Shown piece after piece: positions 23,007 through 34,229 of a DNA stretch of 64,000 nt. How positions within the stretch are numbered: position 1 is the stretch's first letter; the number at the start of each line of letters is the position of its first letter. The stretch lies in the NCBI RefSeq assembly GCF_904528075.1, contig NZ_LR882035.1:2542001-2606000 (forward strand), in the 5' to 3' direction. A model generated the notes under the pieces. That model was given only the letters and a program-made list of their open reading frames with translations, was not told the origin of the DNA and did not search any database. The position numbers and the translations under genes were made by a program. This DNA comes from Agreia sp. COWG. Lineage in GTDB: Bacteria; Actinomycetota; Actinomycetes; Actinomycetales; Microbacteriaceae.

Positions 23007-24527
23007 GTGCCCAGTCTTGTCCACCGTTTTTCCACCCCCGCCCGCATCGCCGCGGTCGTGTTGTGCGTCACGGCCGCCGTCGGCGTCTCGGCCGCCAGCG
23101 CCAGTGCCACAACAGCTGCCGCCACAGCCAGCCCGGCGCAGCCCGCGCTCACCGCAGATGACCACCCCATCACCGATGTGCCCGGCCTCGTGAACGGGCG
23201 TGAGCTCGGAACCTTCGCAGGCATCGGCGGCCAGTTGGTCGACACTCCTCGACTTATCAGAAGCGAGTCACTCGACAAGATCAGCGCTGCCGGGGCCCAG
23301 ACGCTCGCCAGCGAATACAAGGTCGATCTCGTCATCGACCTTCGCACGCCCGGCCAGGTGGCCGCGAAGCCCGACGTTCCCATCCCCGGTGCGAAGAGCG
23401 TCAACATCTCGATGTTCGGTGCCGACGGCAACTACAGCGACGACACCGCGATGTACCACGACCTCGTCGACAAGGGCTACGTCGATGCGGCGACACCCGG
23501 CCCGATGATCAGCGCGTACAGCCAGGTTCTGCAGCTTCTCGCCACGCACACAGGGGGCACCGTGCTCATCCACTGCTCGCACGGCATGGATCGCACGGGA
23601 ACCGTCATCGACCTGCTCGATCACATCCTCGGGGTGAACGAGTCGGACATCCTGCACGACTACCTGCTGTCGAACACCCAGCTCGGGGTCACCTGGGCCA
23701 CTCCCGACCTGCTGCAGGGCACCTTCGAGACCGACGTGGCGAACAAGTACGCCGGAATGGACTCGTACCTGTCGAAGACCATCGGGGTCACCGCCCAGGA
23801 GACCGCAGACCTTCGCGCCCGCTTCCTCGTCTCGAACGACGCCAACGCATCGTCGATCAGCGTCGGCGGGGTCGCCGTGCCGCTCGACGCGGCCGCGACG
23901 GCTGCCGGCGCATCCATCACCCGGGCGAGCGCCACGCTCGCAGCGGCCGATGTGCAGGTCAGCACCGACAACGCGGGTGCGACCTCCGCCGTCACCGTGT
24001 CGGGCCAGAACGTCACCGTGACGGTCACGGCACCGGATGGCGCGACCACCAAGCAGTACCGCATCGCGGTCGCAAAGCCGGCCATCACGATCGCTCAGGG
24101 CGACACGCTGACCAGCGGCTCCACGGTCACCATTTCGGGCAGCGGCTTCACGCCGGGAGCGGCCTACCAGATCGTCGTCCACTCCGACCCGATCGTCATC
24201 GGCCAGGCGACCGCCGCGGCCGACGGCACCGTCTCGGCGAGCGCGGTCGTTCCGAGCAGCCTTCCGGCCGGCGCACACACGGTGTTCCTCGCCGACGCCG
24301 CCGGAAATGCGGTCTCCGCGTCGCTGAACATCACCCTCGCATCCGCACCCGCCGCATCCGCAAACCTGGCAGCGACCTCGCTCGCCGGCCCCTCCGTGGC
24401 AACGGGCGGAACGCGCGTGGCACCCACGCCCACCTGGCCGATGGCCGGCCTGGGACTGCTCGGCGTCGGATTGCTGACCGCGACCGCCGTCGCCTACCGC
24501 CGCACCCGCCGCACAACCGGGCGCTAG
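23007..24527 (+). CDS. Secreted protein-tyrosine phosphatase with surface-anchor tail
   Basis: 506 residues. Signal peptide to about residue 35, then a Y_phosphatase3-type domain with the signature VLIHCSHGMDRTG (Cys-x5-Arg) near 192. After it come Ig-like stretches (about 290-450), then ATGG, a hydrophobic segment (PMAGLGLLGVGLLTATAV) and RRTRR, a tail like a sortase sorting signal without the LP. GAGGA precedes the GTG start. The next gene, starting directly after the stop, is a sortase, which makes anchoring of this protein likely. Known relatives dephosphorylate protein tyrosine or phosphoinositides. Confidence 0.85.
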   Translation: MPSLVHRFSTPARIAAVVLCVTAAVGVSAASASATTAAATASPAQPALTADDHPITDVPGLVNGRELGTFAGIGGQLVDTPRLIRSESLDKISAAGAQTLASEYKVDLVIDLRTPGQVAAKPDVPIPGAKSVNISMFGADGNYSDDTAMYHDLVDKGYVDAATPGPMISAYSQVLQLLATHTGGTVLIHCSHGMDRTGTVIDLLDHILGVNESDILHDYLLSNTQLGVTWATPDLLQGTFETDVANKYAGMDSYLSKTIGVTAQETADLRARFLVSNDANASSISVGGVAVPLDAAATAAGASITRASATLAAADVQVSTDNAGATSAVTVSGQNVTVTVTAPDGATTKQYRIAVAKPAITIAQGDTLTSGSTVTISGSGFTPGAAYQIVVHSDPIVIGQATAAADGTVSASAVVPSSLPAGAHTVFLADAAGNAVSASLNITLASAPAASANLAATSLAGPSVATGGTRVAPTPTWPMAGLGLLGVGLLTATAVAYRRTRRTTGR

Positions 24528-25214
24528 GTGGTTCTGCGGCACCGGCCGCGGGCACGACCCCGGTGGCGGCGATGGAACATCATCGCCGCCACCGCGGTTG
24601 CCGTCGCGTCGGGCATGATCGTGATCTCTGTCATCGCCCTCCTTCCGCAAGGGACGCCGTCAGCTGCGGATGGCGGTGTCAGCACCGGCTCCGGCGGGAG
24701 CGACCTTGCCGGCAACGCCGTGCAGTTCGACGGGCCAGCACCAAATCCGAGCGCATCGGCCATCCCCTCGGGCACGGGCCGATTCCAGTCGCCGTCCGTC
24801 GGTCTCGACGTGCCCCTGGGTTCCCTCGACGTCGTCGATGACGAGCTCGAGCCGCCCGGCTTCACCTCGGCCTACTGGGTGCGGAACCTCGGAGTGGCAC
24901 CGACAGACGCTGGCGCGGGAACCGTGTTCGTCGTGATGCACTCGCTGCGAAACGGCGGCGTCGCACCGGGCAACGCCCTGATCGACGTCGACAATGGTCG
25001 GGCGCGCGTCGCTGTCGGGGCATCCATCGTGGTCGATGATGTTGCTTACCGTGTCACTCGCACCGACACGATCGACAAGAAGGAGATCTCGCACGAGCAG
25101 TCGATCTGGGCCGACACACCGGGTCGTCTCGTCGTGATCACCTGCCTCCAGCGGCCGGACGGCTCGCCCTCCACCGACAACATGGTCATAGAGGCCGTGA
25201 GGGCCGATCCCTAG
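24528..25214 (+). CDS. Class E/F-type sortase
   Basis: 228 residues. A basic start and one membrane helix precede a Ser/Gly linker and a sortase domain with VFVVMHSLRNGG (catalytic His), VVITCLQRPDG (catalytic Cys and following Arg). The GTG start directly follows the TAG of the phosphatase gene, so translation is coupled. It probably joins LAxTG-type proteins to the wall; a LAATGA protein is encoded 3.3 kb away (28474-30498). Confidence 0.85.
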   Translation: MVLRHRPRARPRWRRWNIIAATAVAVASGMIVISVIALLPQGTPSAADGGVSTGSGGSDLAGNAVQFDGPAPNPSASAIPSGTGRFQSPSVGLDVPLGSLDVVDDELEPPGFTSAYWVRNLGVAPTDAGAGTVFVVMHSLRNGGVAPGNALIDVDNGRARVAVGASIVVDDVAYRVTRTDTIDKKEISHEQSIWADTPGRLVVITCLQRPDGSPSTDNMVIEAVRADP

Positions 25215-25266
25215 CACTCTCCACAGGCGGCGACCGGATGTCGGGGGGCCCGTCTATCGTGGAGAC

Positions 25267-26715
25267 ATGGCTTCCAAAACCCCCACCAGCGCGTACCGCT
25301 GCACCGAGTGCGGCTGGCGCACCGTCAAGTGGGTCGGCCGCTGCGGCGAGTGCCAGGCCTGGGGCACAGTCGTCTCGAGCGCCGAGAACGAGGGCATCGC
25401 CCGCACCGTTACAGCGGCCAAGCTCAGTGAGACCCGCATCGCCCAGCCCATCACCGAGATCTCCACCGAGGCCGCCTCGCACTGGGCCACGGGCATCTCC
25501 GAGTTCGACAGGGTGCTGGGCGGGGGCCTCGTTCCCGGGGCTACGATCCTGCTGTCCGGCGAGCCCGGCGTCGGCAAGTCCACCCTGCTGCTCGAGGTCG
25601 CGGCGAAGGCGGCCGAAGAGAACCTCCGCGTGCTCTACGTCAGTGCCGAGGAGTCCGTCAGCCAGGTCAAGCTGCGCGCCGAGCGCACGCACTCGCTCTC
25701 CCCCACCCTGATGCTCGCGGCCGAGACAGACCTGTCCACGGTGCTGGGCCAGATCGATGCCGTCCAGCCGCACCTCGTGATCGTCGACTCCGTGCAGACA
25801 GTCGCCAGCAACTCCATCGACAGCGCCGCCGGCAGCCCCACCCAGGTGCGCGAGGTGGCATCCGCTCTCATCCGGGTGGCGAAAGAGCGCTCGCTGCCCG
25901 TCATCCTGGTCGGCCACGTCACCAAAGACGGCTCGATCGCTGGCCCCCGCGTGCTCGAACACCTCGTCGACGTGGTCTGCCAGTTCGAGGGCGACAGGCA
26001 CACCAGCCTGCGCTTCGTGCGCGCGCTCAAGAACCGCTACGGCCCCACCGACGAGGTCGGCTGCTTCGAGATGACGGCGGAGGGCATCGCCGAGGTACCC
26101 GATCCGAGCGGCCTCTTCCTCAGCCGCAGCGGCGAGGCCGTCAGCGGCACCTGCGTCACGGTCGCGCTCGACGGCCGCCGCGCGATGCCCGTCGAGGTGC
26201 AGGCCCTCGTCGTCAAGACCTCCGCCCCCAACCCCCGACGCGTCACGAACGGCGTCGACGGCTCTCGCGTCGCCATGCTGCTGGCTGTGCTCGAGCGCCG
26301 ACTCAACATCGTGCTCTCCGATCGCGACGTCTACGTGTCGACCGTCGGCGGCGTGCGCCTCGTCGATCCCTCAGCCGACCTCGCGATCGCGCTGGCCATA
26401 GCGTCGGCCAACAGCGAGCTGTCACTGCCGCACACGTTCGCGGCCTTCGGCGAGATCAGCCTGGCTGGCGAGGTGCGCCCCGTCGCCTCGGCGGCGCTTC
26501 GCGTCACCGAGGCGAAGCGATTGGGGTTCACCGACATCCTCGGCCCCGAAGAGACCCAGATTCGCCGGGCGTTCCGCACCGCCTTCGACAAGCAACCGGC
26601 GAAGGGCTCGCGGGTCAGCCCGTCGCATCCGTCGACCGGCTCGTTCCCGGTGCAGAAGGCACCGGCCTCGAAGTCACCGCTGCGCCTCGTCGACCCGGGC
26701 ACTGCCCGCGACTAG
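25267..26715 (+). CDS. radA: DNA repair protein RadA
   Basis: 482 residues. A zinc finger with CTECG and CGECQ leads to a RecA-like ATPase core with Walker A GEPGVGKST and the RadA-specific KNRYGPTDE, then a Lon-like C-terminal domain. It processes recombination intermediates and moves branches. GGAGA precedes the ATG. Standard size and motifs; single gene, convergent with the esterase. Confidence 0.97.
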   Translation: MASKTPTSAYRCTECGWRTVKWVGRCGECQAWGTVVSSAENEGIARTVTAAKLSETRIAQPITEISTEAASHWATGISEFDRVLGGGLVPGATILLSGEPGVGKSTLLLEVAAKAAEENLRVLYVSAEESVSQVKLRAERTHSLSPTLMLAAETDLSTVLGQIDAVQPHLVIVDSVQTVASNSIDSAAGSPTQVREVASALIRVAKERSLPVILVGHVTKDGSIAGPRVLEHLVDVVCQFEGDRHTSLRFVRALKNRYGPTDEVGCFEMTAEGIAEVPDPSGLFLSRSGEAVSGTCVTVALDGRRAMPVEVQALVVKTSAPNPRRVTNGVDGSRVAMLLAVLERRLNIVLSDRDVYVSTVGGVRLVDPSADLAIALAIASANSELSLPHTFAAFGEISLAGEVRPVASAALRVTEAKRLGFTDILGPEETQIRRAFRTAFDKQPAKGSRVSPSHPSTGSFPVQKAPASKSPLRLVDPGTARD

Positions 26716-26758
26716 CGCGCACCGCCAGCACACGTCGCCGCGGCCGCCACCCCGCCGC

Positions 26759-28318
26759 CTAGACGTGCGGCACGAACTCCTGCCACGCCACTCGGCGGGC
26801 GCTGCGGGGGTCGTGCTCCATGCGGTCCACCTCGTCGAAGATGAGCGTCGAGCGCCGCTGCTCCTCGTACTCCGGCCAGCCGACCACGAGGCCGCTGCGG
26901 GCGAACTCGATCCAGCGCCGCCGCATCCGGTCGCCCGTGCGCTGGAACGCGCGCCGGCCGCCGAGCACGCCCATCGCACGACCGAAGAGCCCGTTCATGC
27001 GGTCGAACAGGGCGAACAGCTCGAGCCCGTGGGTGGCGTCGAAGCCCAGCCTGCGCACGAGTCGCGGCGCGATGTCGAAGCGGTAGAAGTGCACTGAAGC
27101 GAAGCGCGAGTGCCGCTCAGCGACCTTGACCGTCGGGTACCAGAAGGCGTAGTCGCCCGCGAAGTCGGCCGCCGCGCGCTTGCCAGGCAACCCCGGATAC
27201 TCACGCTTGATCGCCTTGCGCGCCTTCTTCTTCGTGCGCGAGAAGATGGCCCGAATGCGGGGTGGGGTCGTGGCGAGAATGTCGAGGCGGCCCGTGAACA
27301 GGGAGCCCTCACGATCGTTGGTGCCGATGATCAGAGGGATGCGCGCCGCTCGGCCGTGCTTGAACGCGTCGAGCGGACGCTCTGGCAGAAAGTCGCCGTC
27401 GATCACGGGGCAGAGCGCGATGGTGCCCGGGTAGCGATCGGGCGCCGCGAGCGTGAGCTCCGCCGCCGCCTCGACGAGATCGGATGCGTCGGCACGCGTC
27501 AGCAACTCGCCCGCGTCGTCGAGCGAGGTCGTCTCGACCCCGGCCGGCTCGATGCGGTCCGCGAGAAAGGCCACGAACTCGTCGGCCCAGAGCTGCGTCT
27601 GCTCCGGCGGGTAGATGGCGTTCGTCGGGGCGCTCTGCGCGATGGCCTTGGCGAACAGCCCTCGGGCGGATGGGGTGGCCATCAGGGTGGTCACGGCATT
27701 GCCGCCCGCCGACTCACCGAACACCGTCACGTTCGTCGCATCGCCCCCGAAGGCCGCGATATTCGCCTGCACCCACTCGAGCGCCGCCACCTGGTCGCGC
27801 AGTCCGAGGTTGTTGTCGAACACCCGCTCCGGTGTCGAGAACCTCGAGAAGTCGAGGTAGCCGAGGGCGCCCAGACGATAGTTGATGCTGACGTAGATGA
27901 TGCCGCCTTCGCGCACGAGCGCCTCGCCGTTGAGCGGGTACTCGGCGCTCGAGCCCACCGCGTAGGCACCGCCGTGAATGAAGACCATCACGGGAAGGCG
28001 CGCCGATTCGGGGTGCAGTGGCGCACCCTGAGGCCGCACCACGTTGAGGGTCAGACAGTCCTCGCTCATGACCTCGGTCTTGCTCGCACCCCTGAAGTGC
28101 CCCTTCAACGACTGCCAGGCGACGGGTCCGTACTCCGATGCGTCCCGCACGCCGCTCCACGGCTGCGGCGGCAGTGGCGCCCGGAATCGCCGGTCGCCGA
28201 TGGGAGGGGCCGCATAGGGAAGATTGCGCCAGAACTCCACCCTGCGCGCTCGCCGACCGCGCGCCACGCCCTGCTCGAGAAGCACATCGACGGTGTCGTG
28301 GGGCTCTCTGATGGGCAT
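26759..28318 (-). CDS. Type B carboxylesterase
   Basis: 519 residues from the ATG giving MPIREPHDTVD. The nucleophile elbow FGESAGGNA, the oxyanion segment IHGGAYAVGS, the SEDCLTLNV motif and ATHGLELFALF with the catalytic His mark the COesterase family (PF00135). No signal peptide, so it is cytoplasmic. Substrate cannot be told from sequence. The frame continues upstream to 28480 without a better start. Confidence 0.9.
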   Translation of the reverse strand: MPIREPHDTVDVLLEQGVARGRRARRVEFWRNLPYAAPPIGDRRFRAPLPPQPWSGVRDASEYGPVAWQSLKGHFRGASKTEVMSEDCLTLNVVRPQGAPLHPESARLPVMVFIHGGAYAVGSSAEYPLNGEALVREGGIIYVSINYRLGALGYLDFSRFSTPERVFDNNLGLRDQVAALEWVQANIAAFGGDATNVTVFGESAGGNAVTTLMATPSARGLFAKAIAQSAPTNAIYPPEQTQLWADEFVAFLADRIEPAGVETTSLDDAGELLTRADASDLVEAAAELTLAAPDRYPGTIALCPVIDGDFLPERPLDAFKHGRAARIPLIIGTNDREGSLFTGRLDILATTPPRIRAIFSRTKKKARKAIKREYPGLPGKRAAADFAGDYAFWYPTVKVAERHSRFASVHFYRFDIAPRLVRRLGFDATHGLELFALFDRMNGLFGRAMGVLGGRRAFQRTGDRMRRRWIEFARSGLVVGWPEYEEQRRSTLIFDEVDRMEHDPRSARRVAWQEFVPHV

Positions 28319-28473
28319 GCCTCGATGGTATTCGACCAACCCGTGAACGCCAGGGAGCCCGGCAACCAGCACGCCTCGTTCACGCCGAGGATGCCAACGC
28401 TTCACCCTGGTCGACTTCACTTGACCGGTCCGTGCGCTGGCACGGGCGACGAACCCGGCATGGAGTACACCCG

Positions 28474-30498
28474 ATGACACGATCCACCCCCACGCGCCGA
28501 TCGCGACGCCTTCGCATCACGATGGCCGCCGCCCTGGTGGCCACCGCGGCCATCGGCGTCGCCGCCCCCGCGCAGGCTGCCGTTCCGGCCGACTCGATCG
28601 TGCCGCAGCCGGATGCCTGGGGCCGCTACTACGTGGACTCCTGGGCGAGCAACACCACGGCCAACACGACCCCAGCCACAAACGTGGCGATCGGCCTACT
28701 CTCGCCGATGCTCGCCTACTGGACGCCCGACGCGAATCCCCAGGCGAAGTTCGACGCCAACGGCAAGTTCATCCCCAGCAGCGTGGGAACGGTGAACAAC
28801 GCCACCGTCCTCGACGCCAATATCGCCGAGGCCGCGACGATCACGCAGACCCGAACGCCGGAGCAGGCCACGCAGGCCTACCTGATCGACCGCCGCAACC
28901 AGAACTACTCGGCCATCAGTGGATTCGGCCCCTACGCCGACGCCTTCCGCTCGGGCACGAACGCGGGAACGTCCATCCCCGACCAGATCCCCGCCGACGC
29001 CACGACCACCAAGTACGACGATGCCGGCAATTCGAACGGCAACTGGGCGGACTCGGGAACCACCTACGGCCCGATGGTCGACCTGGTGAACCAGATCCGC
29101 AACAGCGGCGCCTCGACGAACCCCGCGAAGGCGTTCTACAACTACGCGCGCCCGTTCCGCTGGAGCCCGAGCGTCGAGGTGTTGCCCACGCTCGTTCCCG
29201 CCGAGAAGACGGATGCCGAGTGGGCGTCGGACGGCGGTTACCCCAGCGGGCACACGAACGCCGCCTACCTGGCCAGCTATGCCTTCGCCTACTCGGCCCC
29301 CGAGCGGTTCCAGCAGATCCTGACGAACGCGTCCGAGATCGGCAACAGCCGCATCGTCGCGGGAATGCACTCCCCCGGTGACGTGATCGGCGGCCGCATC
29401 ATGTCGACCGCCGTAGCCGCAGCAGCTCTCAACAACCCCGCGAACGCCGCCCTGAAGCAAAGCGCTCGGGCCAGCGCCGCGACTCTGTTCGCGACCACCC
29501 CATCCGGCACCGATGCCCTGGCCGACAGGGGAGGCAACGAGGCGCTCTACACATCACGCCTCACCTATGGCCTGCCGCGCGTCGGCGACACAACAAAAGC
29601 CGCCGTCGTGCCGAAGGGCGCAGAGGTGCTGCTCGAGACCCGTCTGCCCTACCTCACGGCGGATGAGCGCCGCTGGGTCCTACAGTCCACCGCGCTCGGA
29701 TCCGGCTACGCGCTCCTCGACGACTCCGAGGGCTGGGGCCGACTCAACCTGTTCGCCGCGGCCGACGGCTACAGCGCGTTCGCGACCGATGTGTCGGTCG
29801 ACATGGACGCCGCCCAGGGCGGATTCAACAGCGCAGACACGTGGCGCAACGATATGGAGGGAGCAGGCTCCCTGACCAAGCAGGGGACCGGTTCGCTGAC
29901 GCTGACCGGCAGCAACTCCTACACCGGTGGGACCGTGCTCGACGGAGGACGCCTCGTCGCGGCGAGCGCGACCGCCTTCGGAAGCGGCTCGATCAGCGTG
30001 GCCGGCGGCATCCTGGGCGAGACGGCGACAGCCCCGGTCGTCGTCGGCGGCAACCTCGCCGTGCTGACCGGAGGCGAACTCGACCTGAGCGTCGATTCGG
30101 CTGCCCCGGCCCTGCAGGTCTCGGGAGACCTCGCCGTGGCTGGCTCGGTGAAGACCACGTTCGCGCCGGGCTTCGCCCCGGCAGACGATCAGGTGATCGC
30201 CTCATACAGCGGCTCAGCCTCCAACGTCCGCCTCGCATCGTTCACGTTCGCCGGGCTGCCGGCCGGCTACACGCCGACCGTGGTTCTGCGGGGCGGTGCC
30301 GTGCACCTCATCAACTCCACGCCCGCGGCGCTGCAGACACCCGCTAATCCGGCCGACCCGGCCACCGCAGCGGCCCAGGGAAAGCTCGCAGCCACGGGGG
30401 CGAGCATTGCACCGGCGCTGCCCCTCGGCGCCCTCGCCATGCTCTCTCTCGGTGCGCTCGTCATCGTCGTGCGCCGCCGCCTGATCAGCCGAGGATGA
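28474..30498 (+). CDS. Surface-anchored PAP2 acid phosphatase with PATR repeat and LAATG motif
   Basis: 674 residues. Signal peptide (cleavage near PAQAAVPAD), then a class A acid phosphatase/PAP2 domain with NYARPFRW, GYPSGHTNAAYL and SRIVAGMHSPGDV, covering the three conserved phosphatase motifs. Around 470-500 there is an autotransporter-type beta-strand repeat (SLTLTGSNSYTGGTVLDGG), unusual in a Gram-positive. The end is KLAATGAS, a hydrophobic helix and RRRLISRG, a LAxTG sorting signal. It fits the sortase at 24528. Its 3' end overlaps the convergent gene by 14 bp. Confidence 0.9.
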   Translation: MTRSTPTRRSRRLRITMAAALVATAAIGVAAPAQAAVPADSIVPQPDAWGRYYVDSWASNTTANTTPATNVAIGLLSPMLAYWTPDANPQAKFDANGKFIPSSVGTVNNATVLDANIAEAATITQTRTPEQATQAYLIDRRNQNYSAISGFGPYADAFRSGTNAGTSIPDQIPADATTTKYDDAGNSNGNWADSGTTYGPMVDLVNQIRNSGASTNPAKAFYNYARPFRWSPSVEVLPTLVPAEKTDAEWASDGGYPSGHTNAAYLASYAFAYSAPERFQQILTNASEIGNSRIVAGMHSPGDVIGGRIMSTAVAAAALNNPANAALKQSARASAATLFATTPSGTDALADRGGNEALYTSRLTYGLPRVGDTTKAAVVPKGAEVLLETRLPYLTADERRWVLQSTALGSGYALLDDSEGWGRLNLFAAADGYSAFATDVSVDMDAAQGGFNSADTWRNDMEGAGSLTKQGTGSLTLTGSNSYTGGTVLDGGRLVAASATAFGSGSISVAGGILGETATAPVVVGGNLAVLTGGELDLSVDSAAPALQVSGDLAVAGSVKTTFAPGFAPADDQVIASYSGSASNVRLASFTFAGLPAGYTPTVVLRGGAVHLINSTPAALQTPANPADPATAAAQGKLAATGASIAPALPLGALAMLSLGALVIVVRRRLISRG

Positions 30499-31141
30499 AC
30501 TGCTTGCTGGTCGCCGAGGTGAATCCGCCGATGGTCGCATCGAGGTGATACGACGCTCCGCCGGCGGGTACCTGCGGTCGATCTGTCGACGCGCAGGTAT
30601 CCGCCGAGGAGCGGGTTCGATCCCAGGTGAACGGCGTCGACGCCAGGGTGGCGCCGGCCGCGATCACGGTGGGCGTATCCGAAGGGGCGGTCTGGCAGTC
30701 CGTCGAGGTCCAGTATTTCTCTGCACCGCTGGTGATCGTGTACACCTGCTGGGCGGTGCCCACGTTGATGGAGCAGGCGGCGGATCCCGTGTTCGTCAGG
30801 CTGATAGAGAGCTGCGGGTTGGCCCCTGCGGCGTACGTGTCTTCGTCGGTGACGGGCGTGACGACGATGTTCGCTGCGTCGCAGGCTGCGGCCTCACCAT
30901 CGGCCGCGGGCGTCGAGGCGATCTCTCCCGGCTCGGTGGGTGGCGTAGCGTCGGCTGCGGGCGTGGTGGTTGCGGCGGGCACCGCATCGCCCGCGCCATC
31001 CACCTTCGACGACGACCCGGGCCGCACGATGATCAGAACGACGATGGCGATGACGGCCAGCACCCCGACAAGCACCATGAGGCGTCGGCGCCAATAGACC
31101 TTCGGAGCTTCCGGCCCGACAGGATTCTTAATCGTGGACAT
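30485..31141 (-). CDS. Membrane-anchored outside protein with beta domain
   Basis: 218 residues from the ATG giving MSTIKNPVGPEAP; an ATG six bases upstream is possible. One membrane helix (about 19-41), a Thr/Pro/Ala linker and an outside domain with several cysteines (AACDAAN, SAACSIN, TDCQTA, DTCAST) and NTGSA-type beta turns that resemble DUF4232-like Ig folds. Disulfides are likely. Common type in Microbacteriaceae, function unknown. Confidence 0.65.
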   Translation of the reverse strand: MSTIKNPVGPEAPKVYWRRRLMVLVGVLAVIAIVVLIIVRPGSSSKVDGAGDAVPAATTTPAADATPPTEPGEIASTPAADGEAAACDAANIVVTPVTDEDTYAAGANPQLSISLTNTGSAACSINVGTAQQVYTITSGAEKYWTSTDCQTAPSDTPTVIAAGATLASTPFTWDRTRSSADTCASTDRPQVPAGGASYHLDATIGGFTSATSKQFILG

Positions 31142-31232
31142 GCCCATAGGGTACGAGTGCTCTGCCCACGACACCCGCATTGGCGCGGCTACAGCGATGA
31201 AATGGCTCCGATAACGCCTCGTTAGACGATCG

Positions 31233-31238
31233 TATAAT
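31233..31238 (+). promoter_or_regulatory. Consensus -10 hexamer upstream of the secreted protein gene
   Basis: A TATAAT in an AT-rich pocket (31222-31246) that stands out from the GC-rich surroundings. No clear -35 at 17 bp. It would give a leader of roughly 105 bases before the ATG at 31350. Confidence 0.45.
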
Positions 31239-31349
31239 TAACACATCGTGTTCACCGCGCGGTTCCGGAACCGACGCTCTTTGGACAGCAGGCGACTTCT
31301 ACTCTCGACGCGAGGCGGCCTTCGCCTCCCGGAGAAAAGGATCACCCTC

Positions 31350-32033
31350 ATGTTCACTCTCGCGAAATCCCCCAAGCTGTCCCCGCGATTACTGTTGACG
31401 TCGGTAGCAATCACCGCCGTCGCGGCACTCGGCTTCGTCATCTCGGTGCCTGCCGATATGGCGTTCGCCTCCGAGAAGACCCCGCAGTCCGCGGTCGAGC
31501 AGTCCATCGAGCGCGGAAGCTTGATGACCGACGTGCAGTCCGGTGCCATTACCGATGCCCAGCTCGAGGCCGCGGCCAGCACAGGCATCACGGTGAACGG
31601 CCACCACATCGACAACTGGACCAACCTCACCCCCGCACAGCAGAAGCAGGCCGACGCCGCCGAAGCCCAGCTCAAGGCCGACCCCGCCCTCAGCGCGGCA
31701 GCCTATTCCGATCTGCACGGCTCGCAGATCGCCGTTCCTTCCGCATCCGCCGCCGACCCTCGTGGAATCACCGAGGACAAGCACTGGTGGAACCGCTTCG
31801 TTCCCTCCGACCACTGGTTCCACATCAGCGGCTCAGTGGTGAAGTGGGTCGTCGTCTCCGGGGCCGCCATCGGCGCAGCCTCGCTGTGCGGCACCTTCGA
31901 CCTCAGCAAGGTCAGCTGCGCACTCGTCGGCGTCCTTCTCGCCGGAAGCTCCCAGCTCCTCAATGGCTGGAATTGCGAGAGAAACGGCCTCTGGATCGAC
32001 CTGCCGTACATCTGGAAGTCGAACTGCAACTAG
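31350..32033 (+). CDS. Secreted protein with hydrophobic C-terminal segment, unknown
   Basis: 227 residues; AAAGGA lies nine bases before the ATG. Signal peptide (cleavage near FASEK), a helical polar domain with AITDAQLEAAASTGITVNG, and a C-terminal part with WWNRFVPSDHWFHI, a Gly/Ala-rich membrane-like helix (VVVSGAAIGAASLCG) and four cysteines including the last residues KSNCN. The long helix followed by Cys pairs recalls class II bacteriocin-like secreted actinobacterial proteins, but no leader motif or immunity gene is apparent. It ends in a strong terminator. Confidence 0.6.
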   Translation: MFTLAKSPKLSPRLLLTSVAITAVAALGFVISVPADMAFASEKTPQSAVEQSIERGSLMTDVQSGAITDAQLEAAASTGITVNGHHIDNWTNLTPAQQKQADAAEAQLKADPALSAAAYSDLHGSQIAVPSASAADPRGITEDKHWWNRFVPSDHWFHISGSVVKWVVVSGAAIGAASLCGTFDLSKVSCALVGVLLAGSSQLLNGWNCERNGLWIDLPYIWKSNCN

Positions 32034-32071
32034 CGCATTCGAGCGTGCCAGACGCAGCCGTCTCGCACGAA

Positions 32072-32117
32072 CACGAAGAACGGGCCGGAGGAATGATCCT
32101 CCGGCCCGTTCTTCGTG
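32072..32117. terminator. Bidirectional terminator, 21-bp perfect stem
   Basis: CACGAAGAACGGGCCGGAGG and its perfect complement are separated by ATGA. It lies between the secreted-protein gene (+) and the convergent DUF779 gene (-). No U-run, but the stem is the longest in the window. Confidence 0.8.
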
Positions 32118-32127
32118 AGCGGATCGC

Positions 32128-32511
32128 CTACGGGCGCGCTTCGACCCCGTACTCCTCGAGCTCGCCGTCGGTCAGCAGCCGCGAGCGGATCATGAAGCGC
32201 TTGCCCTCCGGCGCCTCGACCGAGAAGCCGCTCCCCCTGCCGTCGACCAGGTCGACGGTGAGGTGGGTGTACTTCCAGTACTCGAACTGGCTGGCCGACA
32301 TGTAGAACTCGATCGGGTCGAGTCCCTCGATTTCTAGAGTCTGCAGCAGAACATCCGATCCGCCGATACGGAACATTCCCACCGGGTAGCACATGGGGCT
32401 CGACCCGTCGCAGCATCCGCCCGACTGGTGGAACATCAGCGGGCCGTAGCTCGTGGCCAGATACCGCAGCATGTCAGCTGCGGCACCCGTCGCCTCGACG
32501 CGGGGACTCAT
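32128..32511 (-). CDS. DUF779 family protein
   Basis: 127 residues with the family core HQSGGCCDGSSPMCYP and FYMSASQFEYWKYTHL. The three cysteines near residues 33, 34 and 41 suggest metal binding. DUF779 genes typically sit next to aldehyde dehydrogenases, as here (22 bp gap), and the two are probably co-transcribed. The function is not known; a cofactor or assembly role has been assumed from context. Confidence 0.9.
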   Translation of the reverse strand: MSPRVEATGAAADMLRYLATSYGPLMFHQSGGCCDGSSPMCYPVGMFRIGGSDVLLQTLEIEGLDPIEFYMSASQFEYWKYTHLTVDLVDGRGSGFSVEAPEGKRFMIRSRLLTDGELEEYGVEARP

Positions 32512-32533
32512 CAGACCCGAACCGACAGCGGCA

Positions 32534-34057
<1,524 letters not shown>

Positions 34058-34229
34058 GCGTGGGTGCCTTTCGACGTCGTTGTCGGATGCCTGTGGTTCA
34101 GACACCTTCGACGTTACGCCCGCACACGTTGCGGCTCGTTGCGACTCGGTGCCGCGTCAAGGCCCTCCGTCTTGCACCGCACCCGTGCCACTGTCGAGCA
34201 TCACCCGCCATTCACCATTGGAGCTCCCC

